Shown in pieces: positions 18,076-27,371 of a stretch of 64,000 bases of DNA; positions within the stretch are counted from its first letter, which is position 1, and each line of letters starts with the position of its first letter. Made by a program: the position numbers and the translations under genes. Location of the stretch: assembly GCA_019750295.1 (NCBI GenBank), contig JAIEOS010000008.1:1-64000 (forward strand), written 5' to 3'. The notes beneath the pieces were generated by a model. That model was not told the origin of the DNA. It ran no database searches and worked only from the letters and a program-made list of their open reading frames with translations. The stretch is from Bdellovibrionales bacterium (lineage in GTDB: Bacteria; Bdellovibrionota; Bdellovibrionia; Bdellovibrionales; JAGQZY01).

Positions 18076-19425
18076 CTACCGCAACAAATCTTTATCCACT
18101 TCATTCCCTGGAAGTTGACTTTCCAACGCGAGACGCTGAATCGCCTTCTCCTGATGCTCTCTATGAGGAGGCTCCGTCGCACTAGCCACGGATTGGACGG
18201 TCACCTTAGGCTCTTCAGAGCTTTTAGGCTCCCGCTTGAGAATCACCTCTCGAGCATCATCAGGAAGTTCAATACCGGCTTCCATTAAAGCCGCTTTTGA
18301 GATTTCAATGGCCTTTGATTTGACTCTCAATGCACTCGATTTTTTAATATCAATCCAAAAAAAGACCTTAAGTACTATTGACGACGAACCCATACTTTCG
18401 GCGACGATGAGGGGTGGCGGCTCGGCCAGAATTTCTGGAATTTTCTTAAGCGCGTCGTAGATCACTTTTTCGGCCGCACTCAATGATTCGCTATATCCGA
18501 TGCCGACGACAAAGTTGTAGCGCGTTTTGGGATTCGCCGTCGTATTGACCACGACCGACTGGATGACGATCGCATTAGGAATCAGAATCAAATTCCCATC
18601 ACTGTCCATGACGGTCGTTCCACGCATATTTAAATTTTGAACCACACCCGTGTAACTTCCTACAGTGATCGTATCCCCTTTGGTGAATGGACTGCGGATG
18701 GCAAGCAGGACTCCCGAGAGAAAGTTCTCGGCAATCCCTTTAAAAGCAAAACCCATCACGATTCCCAGGATGCCCGTTCCACCAATAATGGTGGATGCCA
18801 AGCCCGAGAGCCCTAAGGTTGCAAGCACGATGTACATCATGATCGCATAAAGAGGCAAAAGACTGACGAAGCTGACCACGGAGACGAGAAAAGGATTACT
18901 GATATATCTTCCCCACAAAGTGCGATTGAATCGCCCGATAAATCCCGCCGAAAAAAAGAATATCACTAACAAAAGGAGTGCGAGGCCCAGGAGTGGAACT
19001 TTCTTTTTTGTGATCTCGATCAGGCGACGCATTTCCTGATTTACCGGAGTAAAGTCCGAAACGGCAGGTTCTTGCACTTTCGCTTTGTTGATCACGGCGA
19101 GGACACTGGGAAGTCGATCGGCCGTCGCCACCAGCCAGTCCAAATGAGTTTTATCTTTCACCGTTCCTTCAATGAAAACTAGGCCGTTATTGATTCGAAT
19201 GGTCAGTTCTGGAAACCAGCCGGCTTCTTTGAGAATTCCGTTGAGAACCTCTTCCGTGGCCTGATCATCTTTGCTATTGGGAATTTTTCGAACTTTCGTA
19301 AGCTCCGGCTCGGATTTGGAGATGGGCTTTGCCAGTTCTTGAGTTTGCTCTTGAGCCAGAGATGTCCCGTGAAAGATCGCCGAAAAAGACACAAGAAAAA
19401 ATGCCATCACGAAAAATTTGCTCAT
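18076..19425 (-). CDS. MscS-family mechanosensitive channel with BON domain
   Basis: A 449-residue channel. A signal peptide (1-25) leads into a periplasmic BON domain (about 55-125, IRINNGLVFIEGTVKDKTHLD), then three to four membrane segments, a Gly/Ala-rich pore helix (GILGIVMGFAFKGIAENFLSG) and the MscS beta domain (GDTITVGSYTGVVQNLNMRG, IPNAIVI). It should release solutes at hypo-osmotic shock; the BON domain suggests contact with phospholipid or periplasmic partners. ATG 19425 has GAGGTGGATGG upstream; the frame is open further but lacks a site. The C-terminal tail is charged. Confidence 0.92.
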   Translation of the reverse strand: MSKFFVMAFFLVSFSAIFHGTSLAQEQTQELAKPISKSEPELTKVRKIPNSKDDQATEEVLNGILKEAGWFPELTIRINNGLVFIEGTVKDKTHLDWLVATADRLPSVLAVINKAKVQEPAVSDFTPVNQEMRRLIEITKKKVPLLGLALLLLVIFFFSAGFIGRFNRTLWGRYISNPFLVSVVSFVSLLPLYAIMMYIVLATLGLSGLASTIIGGTGILGIVMGFAFKGIAENFLSGVLLAIRSPFTKGDTITVGSYTGVVQNLNMRGTTVMDSDGNLILIPNAIVIQSVVVNTTANPKTRYNFVVGIGYSESLSAAEKVIYDALKKIPEILAEPPPLIVAESMGSSSIVLKVFFWIDIKKSSALRVKSKAIEISKAALMEAGIELPDDAREVILKREPKSSEEPKVTVQSVASATEPPHREHQEKAIQRLALESQLPGNEVDKDLLR

Positions 19426-19599
19426 CCATCCACCTCGATTTGTCGAAAGCAATTTAAACCCGTCGTAAAAGCAATTAGCATGCCCCGCTCTGTTGATTAA
19501 AAAATCATATACACTATTGTCGGTAACATTGTATGGTGAGAATCGAACCATTACGCCACTATAGAGGGCATTTTTCCACGAAGAGCTCGAGGTGATATT

Positions 19600-21042
19600 A
19601 TGAATTTTGCCAATGTTATTATTGAATACGTCAATGCCATCGTTGGATCGATCTTCTTCTTTAACACCCTTTTTTTCTTAGAAGGTTATGACCTCCCCCT
19701 CGTCGTTGTCTGGCTGGGTATTGGTTCTCTCTATTTTACTTTTAAATATAAATTCGTTTGCGTTCGATGCTTTAAACACGCCATCGACTTAACTCGCGGA
19801 GCATATGATAAAAAAGGTTCCGAAGGTGAAGTCAGTCACTACTCGGCGCTAGCTACGGCGCTCGCCGCAACTCTCGGATTGGGAAATATTGCGGGCGTGG
19901 CCATTGCCATCGCTACGGGCGGACCGGGCGCCACTTTTTGGATGGTCGTCGCAGGATTTTTAGGAATGACGGCCAAATTTGTCGAGTGTAGTTTGGCTCA
20001 AATCTATCGCGAAAGTCGCCCTGATGGTCACATGATGGGTGGAGCGATGCTCTATTTAGAAAAAGGTCTCGAGGAAAAAGGTTTAAAGTCTTTAGGGAAA
20101 TATTTAGCAATTATCTTTTCTGTCATTTGCGTATTTGCATCCATGGGTGGTGGAGGAGCATTCCAGGTCAATCAATCCATGCTCACTATTTCGCAAGTTT
20201 TTCCATTTTTTAATGACTACGGATGGCTCTACGGATTGATCATGACCTCTCTCGTTGGACTTGTGATCATCGGCGGAATTAAAAGTATTGCGAATGTCGC
20301 AAACAAAGTCGTGCCCTTTATGTGTATCTTGTTTATTTGCATGATGACCTACGTTTTAATCTACTATTCCGAGCGGATACCTTGGGCTTTAAACACGATC
20401 ATTAGTGAAGCGTTTAGCCCGAACGCCATCTATGGTGGATTTTTGGGAGTCTTGGTGATCGGTTTTCGTAGAGCCGCTTTCTCCAACGAAGCCGGCGTTG
20501 GATCGGCCGCGATCGTTCATTCGGCCTCCAAAACGGAGCATCCGATTCAGGAGGGAATTGTTTCCATCTTAGAGCCATTTATCGACACCGTGGTGATGTG
20601 CACGTTCACCGCCGTGGTGATTGTCGTGACGCGCGCTTATGACAATCCGGATTACATTGATCTCATTCACGCAAAAAACGGTGCAGGAATTACTTCTAAA
20701 GCTTTTGGACAAGCCCACTACTCCTTCCCCTGGATATTGTGCTTAGTGGTTTTTCTCTTCGCTTACGCAACTGTAATCGCTTGGTCTTACTATGGCGAAA
20801 GGTGCTTTACTTATCTCTTTGGTGAAAAGTACTCCATGGTTTACAAGATTTTATTTTGTATTGTGATCTTTATGGGTTCCATCACCACTTCCACCAACAT
20901 TATGGAGTTTGGTGACCTGATGATTTTAGGGATGGCATTTCCGAACGTCATCGGATGCTTTTTATTGCGTGATAAAGTTCGCATTAAGCTAGAAGAGTAT
21001 TTGGACCTTCTCAAGTCCGGAAAAATCGCGAAAGTAAAATAG
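19600..21042 (+). CDS. Alanine/glycine:cation symporter (AGCS family)
   Basis: Inner-membrane sodium-coupled amino-acid carrier of 480 residues with about eleven transmembrane helices. The family signatures are visible: GLGNIAGVAIAIATGGPGA (about 96-114), FLGMTAKFVECSLAQ, and NEAGVGSAAIVHSA (about 294-307). Substrates are D/L-alanine or glycine by family. GAGGTGAT precedes ATG 19600. I found no glycine riboswitch in the short upstream region. Divergent from the MscS gene. Confidence 0.93.
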   Translation: MNFANVIIEYVNAIVGSIFFFNTLFFLEGYDLPLVVVWLGIGSLYFTFKYKFVCVRCFKHAIDLTRGAYDKKGSEGEVSHYSALATALAATLGLGNIAGVAIAIATGGPGATFWMVVAGFLGMTAKFVECSLAQIYRESRPDGHMMGGAMLYLEKGLEEKGLKSLGKYLAIIFSVICVFASMGGGGAFQVNQSMLTISQVFPFFNDYGWLYGLIMTSLVGLVIIGGIKSIANVANKVVPFMCILFICMMTYVLIYYSERIPWALNTIISEAFSPNAIYGGFLGVLVIGFRRAAFSNEAGVGSAAIVHSASKTEHPIQEGIVSILEPFIDTVVMCTFTAVVIVVTRAYDNPDYIDLIHAKNGAGITSKAFGQAHYSFPWILCLVVFLFAYATVIAWSYYGERCFTYLFGEKYSMVYKILFCIVIFMGSITTSTNIMEFGDLMILGMAFPNVIGCFLLRDKVRIKLEEYLDLLKSGKIAKVK

Positions 21043-21199
21043 GCACAGTTGCAGTTGATGATGTTCTCTTTGAAGACAATGCGATAACCACAAAATGAAC
21101 TAAAAAAATCTGAAACTCACAAAACTATAGACTTTTCCCTAAAGAATTAGAAAATAGAGGTATCTAAGAATGGATACCTTTAGCAGCAAGGATGGGTGT

Positions 21200-21658
21200 A
21201 TGGGTAAAGAGCATCGTAAGTTACGGAATCTCGTTGTTCGGCCCGAGCAACAGCTCAAAATGGCCACATGGATTGCCATCGGATTTATTACAATTCTTTT
21301 AACTCTTTTTATCGCAAACCTTTATCTGGTGATCGACAAAATTCATACCCTTGGTATTGTCTATCAACTCGATTCCGAAATGATTTCCGCCGCAACGACA
21401 TCGATCATCGAAAGTCATTTCATCATAGGTGTTCTGATTATTGTCCTGGCGCTTCTGATCTTCGTTTTCTCTATTCAAATGAGCCATAAAATTTTTGGGC
21501 CCGTCGTAGCGATCCAGACTCTGATCGACGACCTCAAACAAGGGAAATACGGATCGCAGCGAACTCTCCGCAAGGGGGATCACTTGGTGGAGATCATGGA
21601 TAATTTAAACCAACTTTCAAAAAATTTAGAATCTAAAAACGGAGGCCCTCGTGGATAA
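21200..21658 (+). CDS. Two-TM protein with HAMP-like segment
   Basis: A 152-residue membrane protein: cytoplasmic N-terminus, TM1 (about 26-48), a periplasmic helix of about 30 residues, TM2 (about 68-90), then SHKIFGPVVAIQTLIDDLKQGKYG, which resembles a HAMP domain without any output domain after it. ATG 21200 has AAGGATG upstream; an ATG at 21170 is also possible. It overlaps the following gene by eight bases and should be co-expressed with it. It may act as a signalling adaptor, but this is inference. Confidence 0.72.
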   Translation: MGKEHRKLRNLVVRPEQQLKMATWIAIGFITILLTLFIANLYLVIDKIHTLGIVYQLDSEMISAATTSIIESHFIIGVLIIVLALLIFVFSIQMSHKIFGPVVAIQTLIDDLKQGKYGSQRTLRKGDHLVEIMDNLNQLSKNLESKNGGPRG

Positions 21659-22739
21659 GGTGAGTCTAACAATTATCGCATTTATCCTGGGAGCCGGAGG
21701 TTTTGGCGGATACAAGTTTTATAAGAGCATGAGCGAATCCAAAAACCTCGTCGAGTTTCGCAGCCAAGCCGACAACTTTACCGAGGAAGTCAGAGCTCAT
21801 CTCACCCAAACAGCCGCCTGCACCGAAACATTGAAAAACGTAAAACTCGGAATCAATGCCTCGACAAACTTAATCGATATCCGAAATACTGACGGCAGCA
21901 CCAAATACGTGATCAATGCGCCTTACGCGAACAACTCTTTTTCTATCTCGAAGATGGGCTTTGTCTACAATCCTGGAGACAACACCAGCTCATCCAACTC
22001 CGGTCAGGGATCTTTAGTGTTTCAACTCAAGGCCAATAAAAGCGTCATGGGTAATGCCACTCTTCCTCCGCGAGTTATCGGTATTCGTATCAACAAAAAC
22101 CAAGAAGGGACTCTCGGAAGCTGCGTGGCCCTCTCGCGAATGACGGATGGCATTTGGCAACGCTCGTCGAGCATCACGGATATCTACTACAGCGGTGGAA
22201 AAGTGGCCCTTAATACTTTAGTGCCTGCAGCAGATTTACATGTGAATAATCCCTCGGGCCCATCCAATTTATTAATTAGCGGGAACGCCGACGATAGCAA
22301 AACATGGTCTGCTCTCTATCTCGGCGACAATCAAGGCTCTCTCATCAAAAACTCTTGGATGCTTGGGCATAAAAAAGAAAGCGGAACGCCTCTTGAGGAA
22401 TCCTTTCAAATTGTAAGGCACTATTCTGACACCACCACTCCCGCGGACGATAAGACTGTAGCCATCTCGATCACTAAAGAGCCTCACTTCCATGTGGGAA
22501 TTGGCACAACAGAACCGAAAGCGCGACTGGAGGTGAGTGGAGAAATTCGCCTCGCTGGCGCTGCGGTCCTGCCCTGCTCGACCGTCACCGAAGGGGCTTT
22601 TCGCTATAACTCCACATTAAAAAATATGGAATTCTGCGACGGCACCGAATGGAAAAGCTTCTCGGCCGGAACGACCTGTCCCCCAGGAACACGCCAAACC
22701 ACACCAACATCCAATGGGGGTTGGGTTTGCTCGACGTAA
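21651..22739 (+). CDS. Surface protein with tail-fibre-like C-terminal region
   Basis: A 362-residue protein with an N-terminal anchor (about 5-24, LTIIAFILGAGGFGGYKFY) that resembles a pseudopilin helix without the Glu5, then a beta-rich body. Residues about 282-297 read VGIGTTEPKARLEVSG, a motif seen in many secreted adhesin or fibre proteins, and the chain ends with three cysteines (FCDG, TCPPG, VCST). The GTG start at 21651 follows GGAGG and overlaps the upstream gene. Likely a surface-displayed or adhesive protein; the substrate is unknown. Confidence 0.68.
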   Translation: MDKVSLTIIAFILGAGGFGGYKFYKSMSESKNLVEFRSQADNFTEEVRAHLTQTAACTETLKNVKLGINASTNLIDIRNTDGSTKYVINAPYANNSFSISKMGFVYNPGDNTSSSNSGQGSLVFQLKANKSVMGNATLPPRVIGIRINKNQEGTLGSCVALSRMTDGIWQRSSSITDIYYSGGKVALNTLVPAADLHVNNPSGPSNLLISGNADDSKTWSALYLGDNQGSLIKNSWMLGHKKESGTPLEESFQIVRHYSDTTTPADDKTVAISITKEPHFHVGIGTTEPKARLEVSGEIRLAGAAVLPCSTVTEGAFRYNSTLKNMEFCDGTEWKSFSAGTTCPPGTRQTTPTSNGGWVCST

Positions 22740-22740
22740 G

Positions 22741-23877
22741 ATGATCCACCGAAATAAAAAAATAGGATACTCCGTAGTAGCGACTCTTTTTATTACTATT
22801 TCCCTGCTCGCTATGCTCGAGTGCCTTGCTTACGTAATATTAAAACAAAATCCAGACCAGACGTTTTTCAAAAGAAAAGTTTTGAAAGAAAGATTTAATT
22901 TTTATATCGAAAAATATCCATTCCTTAAAATGCGAGCAACTGATCCTCTATTTGTTCAATATCGTCAACTCGAATACAAGAGTAAAGATATCGCATACTT
23001 TAACGCCCAAGGGATACTCGCCTATGAGCCCAATCAAAACGTAACATCTACAGTCGGATTTGCCGATACAAAAGACCCCGTATATTATATCCAAGAGTCT
23101 ACTGACTCTCGTGGTCGTCGGTTGACCCATCCTCGGGATCTCGACACCACTCACCGAAAAAAGCATCTGCTCGTTCTAGGATGTTCCTTCACTTGGGGAG
23201 ACTGGTTAGCCGATAAAGAGACTCTACCTTGGCTATTAAATGAAAGACAAGATACGTTCAATGTCTACAATTTGGGAGGCTCAGGCCATTCCCCTGCTGA
23301 TATCGCCGCACGAATTGATTTCGATCACTTGTTTGAAAACGTTCAACCAATCGGCGGCAGAGCAATCTATGTCTTTTACTTCGATCACATCCGACGTTTC
23401 TTCGGAACTATGAGAAAGCTCCACGCCGGGAGCACACGTGCATATTACGAAGAGGTCTCTCCCCATCAATTCATCTTTAAAGGAATTCATCGCGATCATA
23501 AGCCGATCCAAGCACTTATAGCACCTCTTTTGACTCAATCAAATTTGGCCCAACTTCTCGAAATCGACTTCCCTCCAATCACCTCGAGCAAGTACCATAT
23601 ATTTGCTAGGTTCATTAAAACTCTCGAACAGCGATATCACCGCAAATTTGGATCCGATAATCTATTTTCGATTGTGCTATACCCGAATCCGGTCGCCAGT
23701 ATTGACTATCGTGAGCTCAAGGATGCTTTTAAAGCAGAAGGTCTCAACGTCATCGATTATTCTAGCTTCAGAATCTTTCGATTTTTTGAAGGCCCCGCCT
23801 CGCTCGCAGACGGGCATCCCACAGGCGCTGCGAACAAAGTTTTAGCGGACATGATCATCCAAGATCTGTTAAAATAA
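22741..23877 (+). CDS. Membrane-anchored SGNH-hydrolase-like protein
   Basis: A 378-residue protein with one N-terminal membrane helix (about 8-28), the rest presumably periplasmic. SGNH-like blocks are visible: GCSFTWGDWLADKETLP (block I, Ser in GxSxTxG), NLGGSGHSP (block II-like Gly) and DGHPTGAANKVLADMI (block V, Asp-x-x-His pattern). These suggest an esterase or acyl-transfer enzyme acting on an envelope or exopolysaccharide substrate. The ATG lies two bases after the upstream stop; an in-frame ATG at 22714 is possible but overlaps. Third gene of a probable surface cluster. Confidence 0.75.
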   Translation: MIHRNKKIGYSVVATLFITISLLAMLECLAYVILKQNPDQTFFKRKVLKERFNFYIEKYPFLKMRATDPLFVQYRQLEYKSKDIAYFNAQGILAYEPNQNVTSTVGFADTKDPVYYIQESTDSRGRRLTHPRDLDTTHRKKHLLVLGCSFTWGDWLADKETLPWLLNERQDTFNVYNLGGSGHSPADIAARIDFDHLFENVQPIGGRAIYVFYFDHIRRFFGTMRKLHAGSTRAYYEEVSPHQFIFKGIHRDHKPIQALIAPLLTQSNLAQLLEIDFPPITSSKYHIFARFIKTLEQRYHRKFGSDNLFSIVLYPNPVASIDYRELKDAFKAEGLNVIDYSSFRIFRFFEGPASLADGHPTGAANKVLADMIIQDLLK

Positions 23878-23885
23878 AATCTCGG

Positions 23886-24683
23886 CTATCTTTCGATAAT
23901 ACAGGTGTTTTTTATACAATTTGCTGGCGGCAACTTTGCTTCTTCTGGACGACTGACCGGGCAATCCGAACTCTTGTATTTTTTCTGAATGTTTTCCTCT
24001 AAAAACTGATCGGCTTCGGAGCTGAATTCTCTGTTCACCGCGTAGGAGTCACAAAAGCCCGCTTTGGTCACACAATCATCATCTTTCGCGCAGGAAAACC
24101 AAGTCACGTCGGCACCAAAGTGATAAAGATAGTTTAAGTCCAAGGTCGAATTGATTCGAATCAGAGAATTTACATGGGTGAAAACTTTATTTTCTTTTCG
24201 ATTTAACACCGACATCACCGCTTTCACATTACTTCGTGTTAAAAATACCCCTTCCACAGTAATATGAGAGTAGTTGAGGTTTTTAAGTTGATGGAAACTT
24301 TTCATTTCCTCCGCGGAGTACTCAATGAGTCTGTTCGTCTCCGCAACAGCATCTGAAGTGCAAGTTTCAAAATCTTTATTTTTTGCCGAATCTTTTTTAT
24401 GGAACTCGTTTTTATAATTTACAGCCATCAGTTTGGAGCCAGACTCAACGATCTCGTAACTAAATCCTAACGGGAGAGTTTGCTTCTTGTTGGCCTCATG
24501 GGAGATCACACAGTTAATGATCTGAGGAACCAAAACAATGGCCAGTTTCCCTGGAGGAACATAAGGCTCAAGAATCGATTTCACCATTTGTTTTTGAGTC
24601 GCCGCGCAGGAAACTATCAAACTAAACAATAGAGCTGAGACAAGACCACGAAATAAATATCCTTGGGATTCGGCATGAGGCAT
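23886..24683 (-). CDS. Cysteine-rich lipoprotein, function unknown
   Basis: A 265-residue protein with signal peptide and lipobox I-V-S-C (Cys about 26). The mature chain carries about eight further cysteines, several in the C-terminal third (SCAKDDDCVTKAGFC, DCPVSRPEE, NCIKNTC), implying disulfides. No family recognised; the CAKDDDC pattern resembles short repeats in secreted myxobacterial-type proteins. It follows the hibernation factor gene by 18 bases on the same strand and is convergent with the SGNH gene. Confidence 0.75.
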   Translation of the reverse strand: MPHAESQGYLFRGLVSALLFSLIVSCAATQKQMVKSILEPYVPPGKLAIVLVPQIINCVISHEANKKQTLPLGFSYEIVESGSKLMAVNYKNEFHKKDSAKNKDFETCTSDAVAETNRLIEYSAEEMKSFHQLKNLNYSHITVEGVFLTRSNVKAVMSVLNRKENKVFTHVNSLIRINSTLDLNYLYHFGADVTWFSCAKDDDCVTKAGFCDSYAVNREFSSEADQFLEENIQKKYKSSDCPVSRPEEAKLPPANCIKNTCIIER

Positions 24684-24701
24684 TCGCCAAGTATGGAATT
24701 C

Positions 24702-25073
24702 CTAACTTGTTAAATCAAGGTCCGGCACACTTCGTCTGGAAACTTTTCGGGCTTTCGCTCGAGATTTTACGCGATCCTTGTCCCTAATGTTATTTAACTT
24801 TTCGAGGAGAAGGTCCGAGATCAGGGCGAGGGCTCTGTAGAGATTGGCATCCGCTTTGACGATTTTAACACCGGAGTATCTGCCCCTGGGTATGTACAAA
24901 GTCACGCGAAAGACATCCGGCCCACTTTGTCGAGGGGAGTTTTGCATTTCTAACGTGACACTCAGATCTTTTGGAGCGAGCAACGGGAATTTTTCACAGA
25001 CCGGCAACAAGCGGTCGCTGACGGCACTATTTGCAAGCTCCGATTTTTCTAAATTTTTGTAATGGATTTTCAT
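24702..25073 (-). CDS. Ribosome hibernation-promoting factor (HPF/YfiA-like)
   Basis: A 123-residue cytoplasmic protein with the HPF/RaiA beta-alpha fold: MKIHYKNLEKSELA, VSDRLLPVCEKFPLLAP, then VTLYIPRGRYSGVKIVKADANLYRALALISDLLLEKL, followed by a basic tail (about 100-118). It should bind the 30S subunit and stabilise idle ribosomes in stationary phase. It is a short type lacking the dimerisation domain. ATG 25073 is preceded by GGGAGGTGATC, a near-perfect ribosome binding site. Confidence 0.8.
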   Translation of the reverse strand: MKIHYKNLEKSELANSAVSDRLLPVCEKFPLLAPKDLSVTLEMQNSPRQSGPDVFRVTLYIPRGRYSGVKIVKADANLYRALALISDLLLEKLNNIRDKDRVKSRAKARKVSRRSVPDLDLTS

Positions 25074-25163
25074 CACGATCACCTCCCAAAAACTTCATCC
25101 ACCTTACCTTCAAAGTCTCCCTTTTTTAAAATGGATAAAAATACTCGATTGCAGTGCTTTAAT

Positions 25164-26048
25164 CTATATAACGAAGGAGTCCCGCAATTTTGCAGCGAGA
25201 TGGTTTTCGATCTTTCGATTTGCGGTCACTAAAAACAGCTCCTCATAAACCCCATCCAGTTTACCAATTTCGATCAATTCACCTCGCAGAAGCTGATTCG
25301 TCACCGTGTGCGAGGCCGCGGCAATCACTCCCATTTCGTTGACCGCCATCAGTTTCTTAATCGCGATATCTTGGCTTTCGACAACTATGTTCAAAGAGAG
25401 TTGGTTGACCTTCGCCCAGTGCTCAATACTTTGCCTGAGTTGACTATCGTAGGTTGGCAATATCATATGCGTCTCTGAAAGCGATTGAGGATAATTCTTA
25501 CGAAGATGCTTAAATTTAGGAGCAGAATAGAACGCGACATGTTTTTTCGCAATGGACTTCACGTAGAGCCCTACCGCTTCGATACCTTGGGGTAGAAAGT
25601 TGGTTACGAACAGGTCAATCTTGTGAGAGAGGAGACCGTTGAGTAAATCCTCGGACTTCCCCTCAAGCAATGTAATCTGACAGGGAGAAATCGATTGGGC
25701 CTTCTTTACCATTTGCATTACAATTTGCTTAGGTATGCTGTCGAGCGCAGCAATCTGAAGGGTCGGGCGATGAGGCTTCCGCCCGTCATTGAGGACCTCC
25801 AACATCTCCGAGCCCATCCGGAAAATCTGTTTAGAGTATTCGAGAGCAATTTTACCATGCTCTGTGAGTGTGAGTTTTTTATGCCGGCGCTCAAACAGCT
25901 GGAAACCAATGACATCCTCAAACTGCTTCAGTTGGGCGGACAAGGTGGGCTGACCCACTCTTAACTTTTCCGCCGCTTTAGAGACAGAGCCCTCCTCGGC
26001 GATCGTCTTGAAATAAAACAAGTGATGATAGTTGATCCAAGAATTCAT
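25164..26048 (-). CDS. LysR-family transcriptional regulator, NhaR-like
   Basis: A 294-residue DNA-binding regulator. The N-terminal HTH (MNSWINYHHLFYFKTIAEEG, SKAAEKLRVGQPTLSAQLKQFE) closely follows the NhaR branch, which in enterobacteria controls sodium/proton antiport and biofilm genes. The effector domain has a FQLFERRHKKLTLTEHG linker and two Rossmann-like lobes. GAGGTG precedes ATG 26048. It is divergent from the baeRF gene; no antiporter gene is adjacent, so the regulon is unclear. Confidence 0.9.
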   Translation of the reverse strand: MNSWINYHHLFYFKTIAEEGSVSKAAEKLRVGQPTLSAQLKQFEDVIGFQLFERRHKKLTLTEHGKIALEYSKQIFRMGSEMLEVLNDGRKPHRPTLQIAALDSIPKQIVMQMVKKAQSISPCQITLLEGKSEDLLNGLLSHKIDLFVTNFLPQGIEAVGLYVKSIAKKHVAFYSAPKFKHLRKNYPQSLSETHMILPTYDSQLRQSIEHWAKVNQLSLNIVVESQDIAIKKLMAVNEMGVIAAASHTVTNQLLRGELIEIGKLDGVYEELFLVTANRKIENHLAAKLRDSFVI

Positions 26049-26234
26049 AGCGCACCTCAACTCCTTTTATCAGAGCTGGCTTATATTACATTCGCCATTC
26101 TACTGGTTGCAAGTTTGAAACGACTGAATGTCCCGAATATCGCTTAATACGATGGGAGCCTTCGTATTTATGCATTTCTCACTTTTTTGAATCCTCCGAT
26201 AAGGTAATAGGGGTGAAACAATAAGGGAGTTCAA

Positions 26235-27353
26235 ATGAGAAAATCTAAAAACCAATTCAGCGATATTTTTGATTCCGAACAAGGGATACATATCTCTATT
26301 TTTATGCCGCGACCAAAAAGTATTCTTCAATGCAAAGAGCAACTTCGAGAGCACCTCGACACCTGCCAAAACCAAATTGGAGAGGAAATACCGCCCACGG
26401 AGCTGGATCATCTTTTACGACCTATCAAAAATCTTTTTGATAACCCACAGCTCTTGATGTCGGTGAAGGATCATATTGGCATCTTTCGCTCCGCAAACAT
26501 GATGAGAATCGTCAGCGTTCCTACCTCCACACTTCCCTACTGCCATATCGCGGAAACTTTTCATGTAAAGCCCCTCTTTGAGGCTCTGAATAGCGATTTT
26601 GATTATATCTTCTTTGGCTCCGACAACGCCCGCGGGTATCTCTATGTTGGAAACAAGAATGGATATAATTTGGTGGAAGAGTACATCTACCAAACTCAGG
26701 AACGCTTTATGTTTGATCCGGATGCTTCAAGTTCGGGCGCCAAAAAAGTCCAGTTCCAGCAATCGAAGCGAGTTTTAAAATGGGTTTGCGACAAGATTAA
26801 AGAGATGGATGTCGAGCGAGAGCACACGCTGTTTCTCTGTGCGCCAGCGAAACATCGCAAATTTTTAAAATCTCAATTGAAAGATCACGACTTGTATCCG
26901 ATGGCCATCTCCGACCGATTCAACTTAAAAAGAGAAACCGTCGCGCACAAGACCATTCGCGATATTATGATCATTGATACTCAGATTAACCACAACTTTT
27001 TATTGAGCGAGATCGCGAATGTCAAAGATCCGTCTTGCGTGTCTTACGACCTTATGGAGATCTCACAAGCGGCAAGGCACGGTTACGTCGAAAGACTCAT
27101 CGTCGCCTCAGATGTTAAAATCTTTGGACGCGTCGATTTTGCAAAGTCGCTGATTTATGTTCATGATAAAGATACCGATCACACCGATGACGATATTCTC
27201 GACGACATCGCGCAAAAGGTGCACGCCACCCGCGGAGACGTTCTCGTCGTCCCTAGAGATCTCATTCCGAACAATCATCCGGTGGTGGCTGTGATTCAGT
27301 GGCCTTCGACACTGGATAAAATGGGGCCCGACGTTATTGAAGATCATCTTTAA
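26235..27353 (+). CDS. Bacterial eRF1-like protein (baeRF family)
   Basis: A 372-residue cytoplasmic protein matching the bacterial archaeo-eukaryotic release factor group by layout: N-terminal HISIFMPRPKS with CKEQLREHLD, a middle domain starting GIFRSANMMRIVSVP, and an L7Ae-like C-terminal domain with YVERLIVASDVKIFGRVD, DDDILDDIAQKVHATRGDVLVVPRD. Family members are proposed to act in ribosome rescue or hibernation, which has not been shown generally. AAGGGAG precedes the ATG. The neighbouring HPF gene gives a weak contextual link to ribosome control. Confidence 0.8.
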   Translation: MRKSKNQFSDIFDSEQGIHISIFMPRPKSILQCKEQLREHLDTCQNQIGEEIPPTELDHLLRPIKNLFDNPQLLMSVKDHIGIFRSANMMRIVSVPTSTLPYCHIAETFHVKPLFEALNSDFDYIFFGSDNARGYLYVGNKNGYNLVEEYIYQTQERFMFDPDASSSGAKKVQFQQSKRVLKWVCDKIKEMDVEREHTLFLCAPAKHRKFLKSQLKDHDLYPMAISDRFNLKRETVAHKTIRDIMIIDTQINHNFLLSEIANVKDPSCVSYDLMEISQAARHGYVERLIVASDVKIFGRVDFAKSLIYVHDKDTDHTDDDILDDIAQKVHATRGDVLVVPRDLIPNNHPVVAVIQWPSTLDKMGPDVIEDHL

Positions 27354-27371
27354 ACGCACAATGGGACGGAG

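Noticed and set aside
19426-19599. Glycine riboswitch upstream of the AGCS symporter gene
   Set aside because: The region is short and lacks the conserved glycine aptamer motifs; only a weak TGGT/ACCA hairpin is present.
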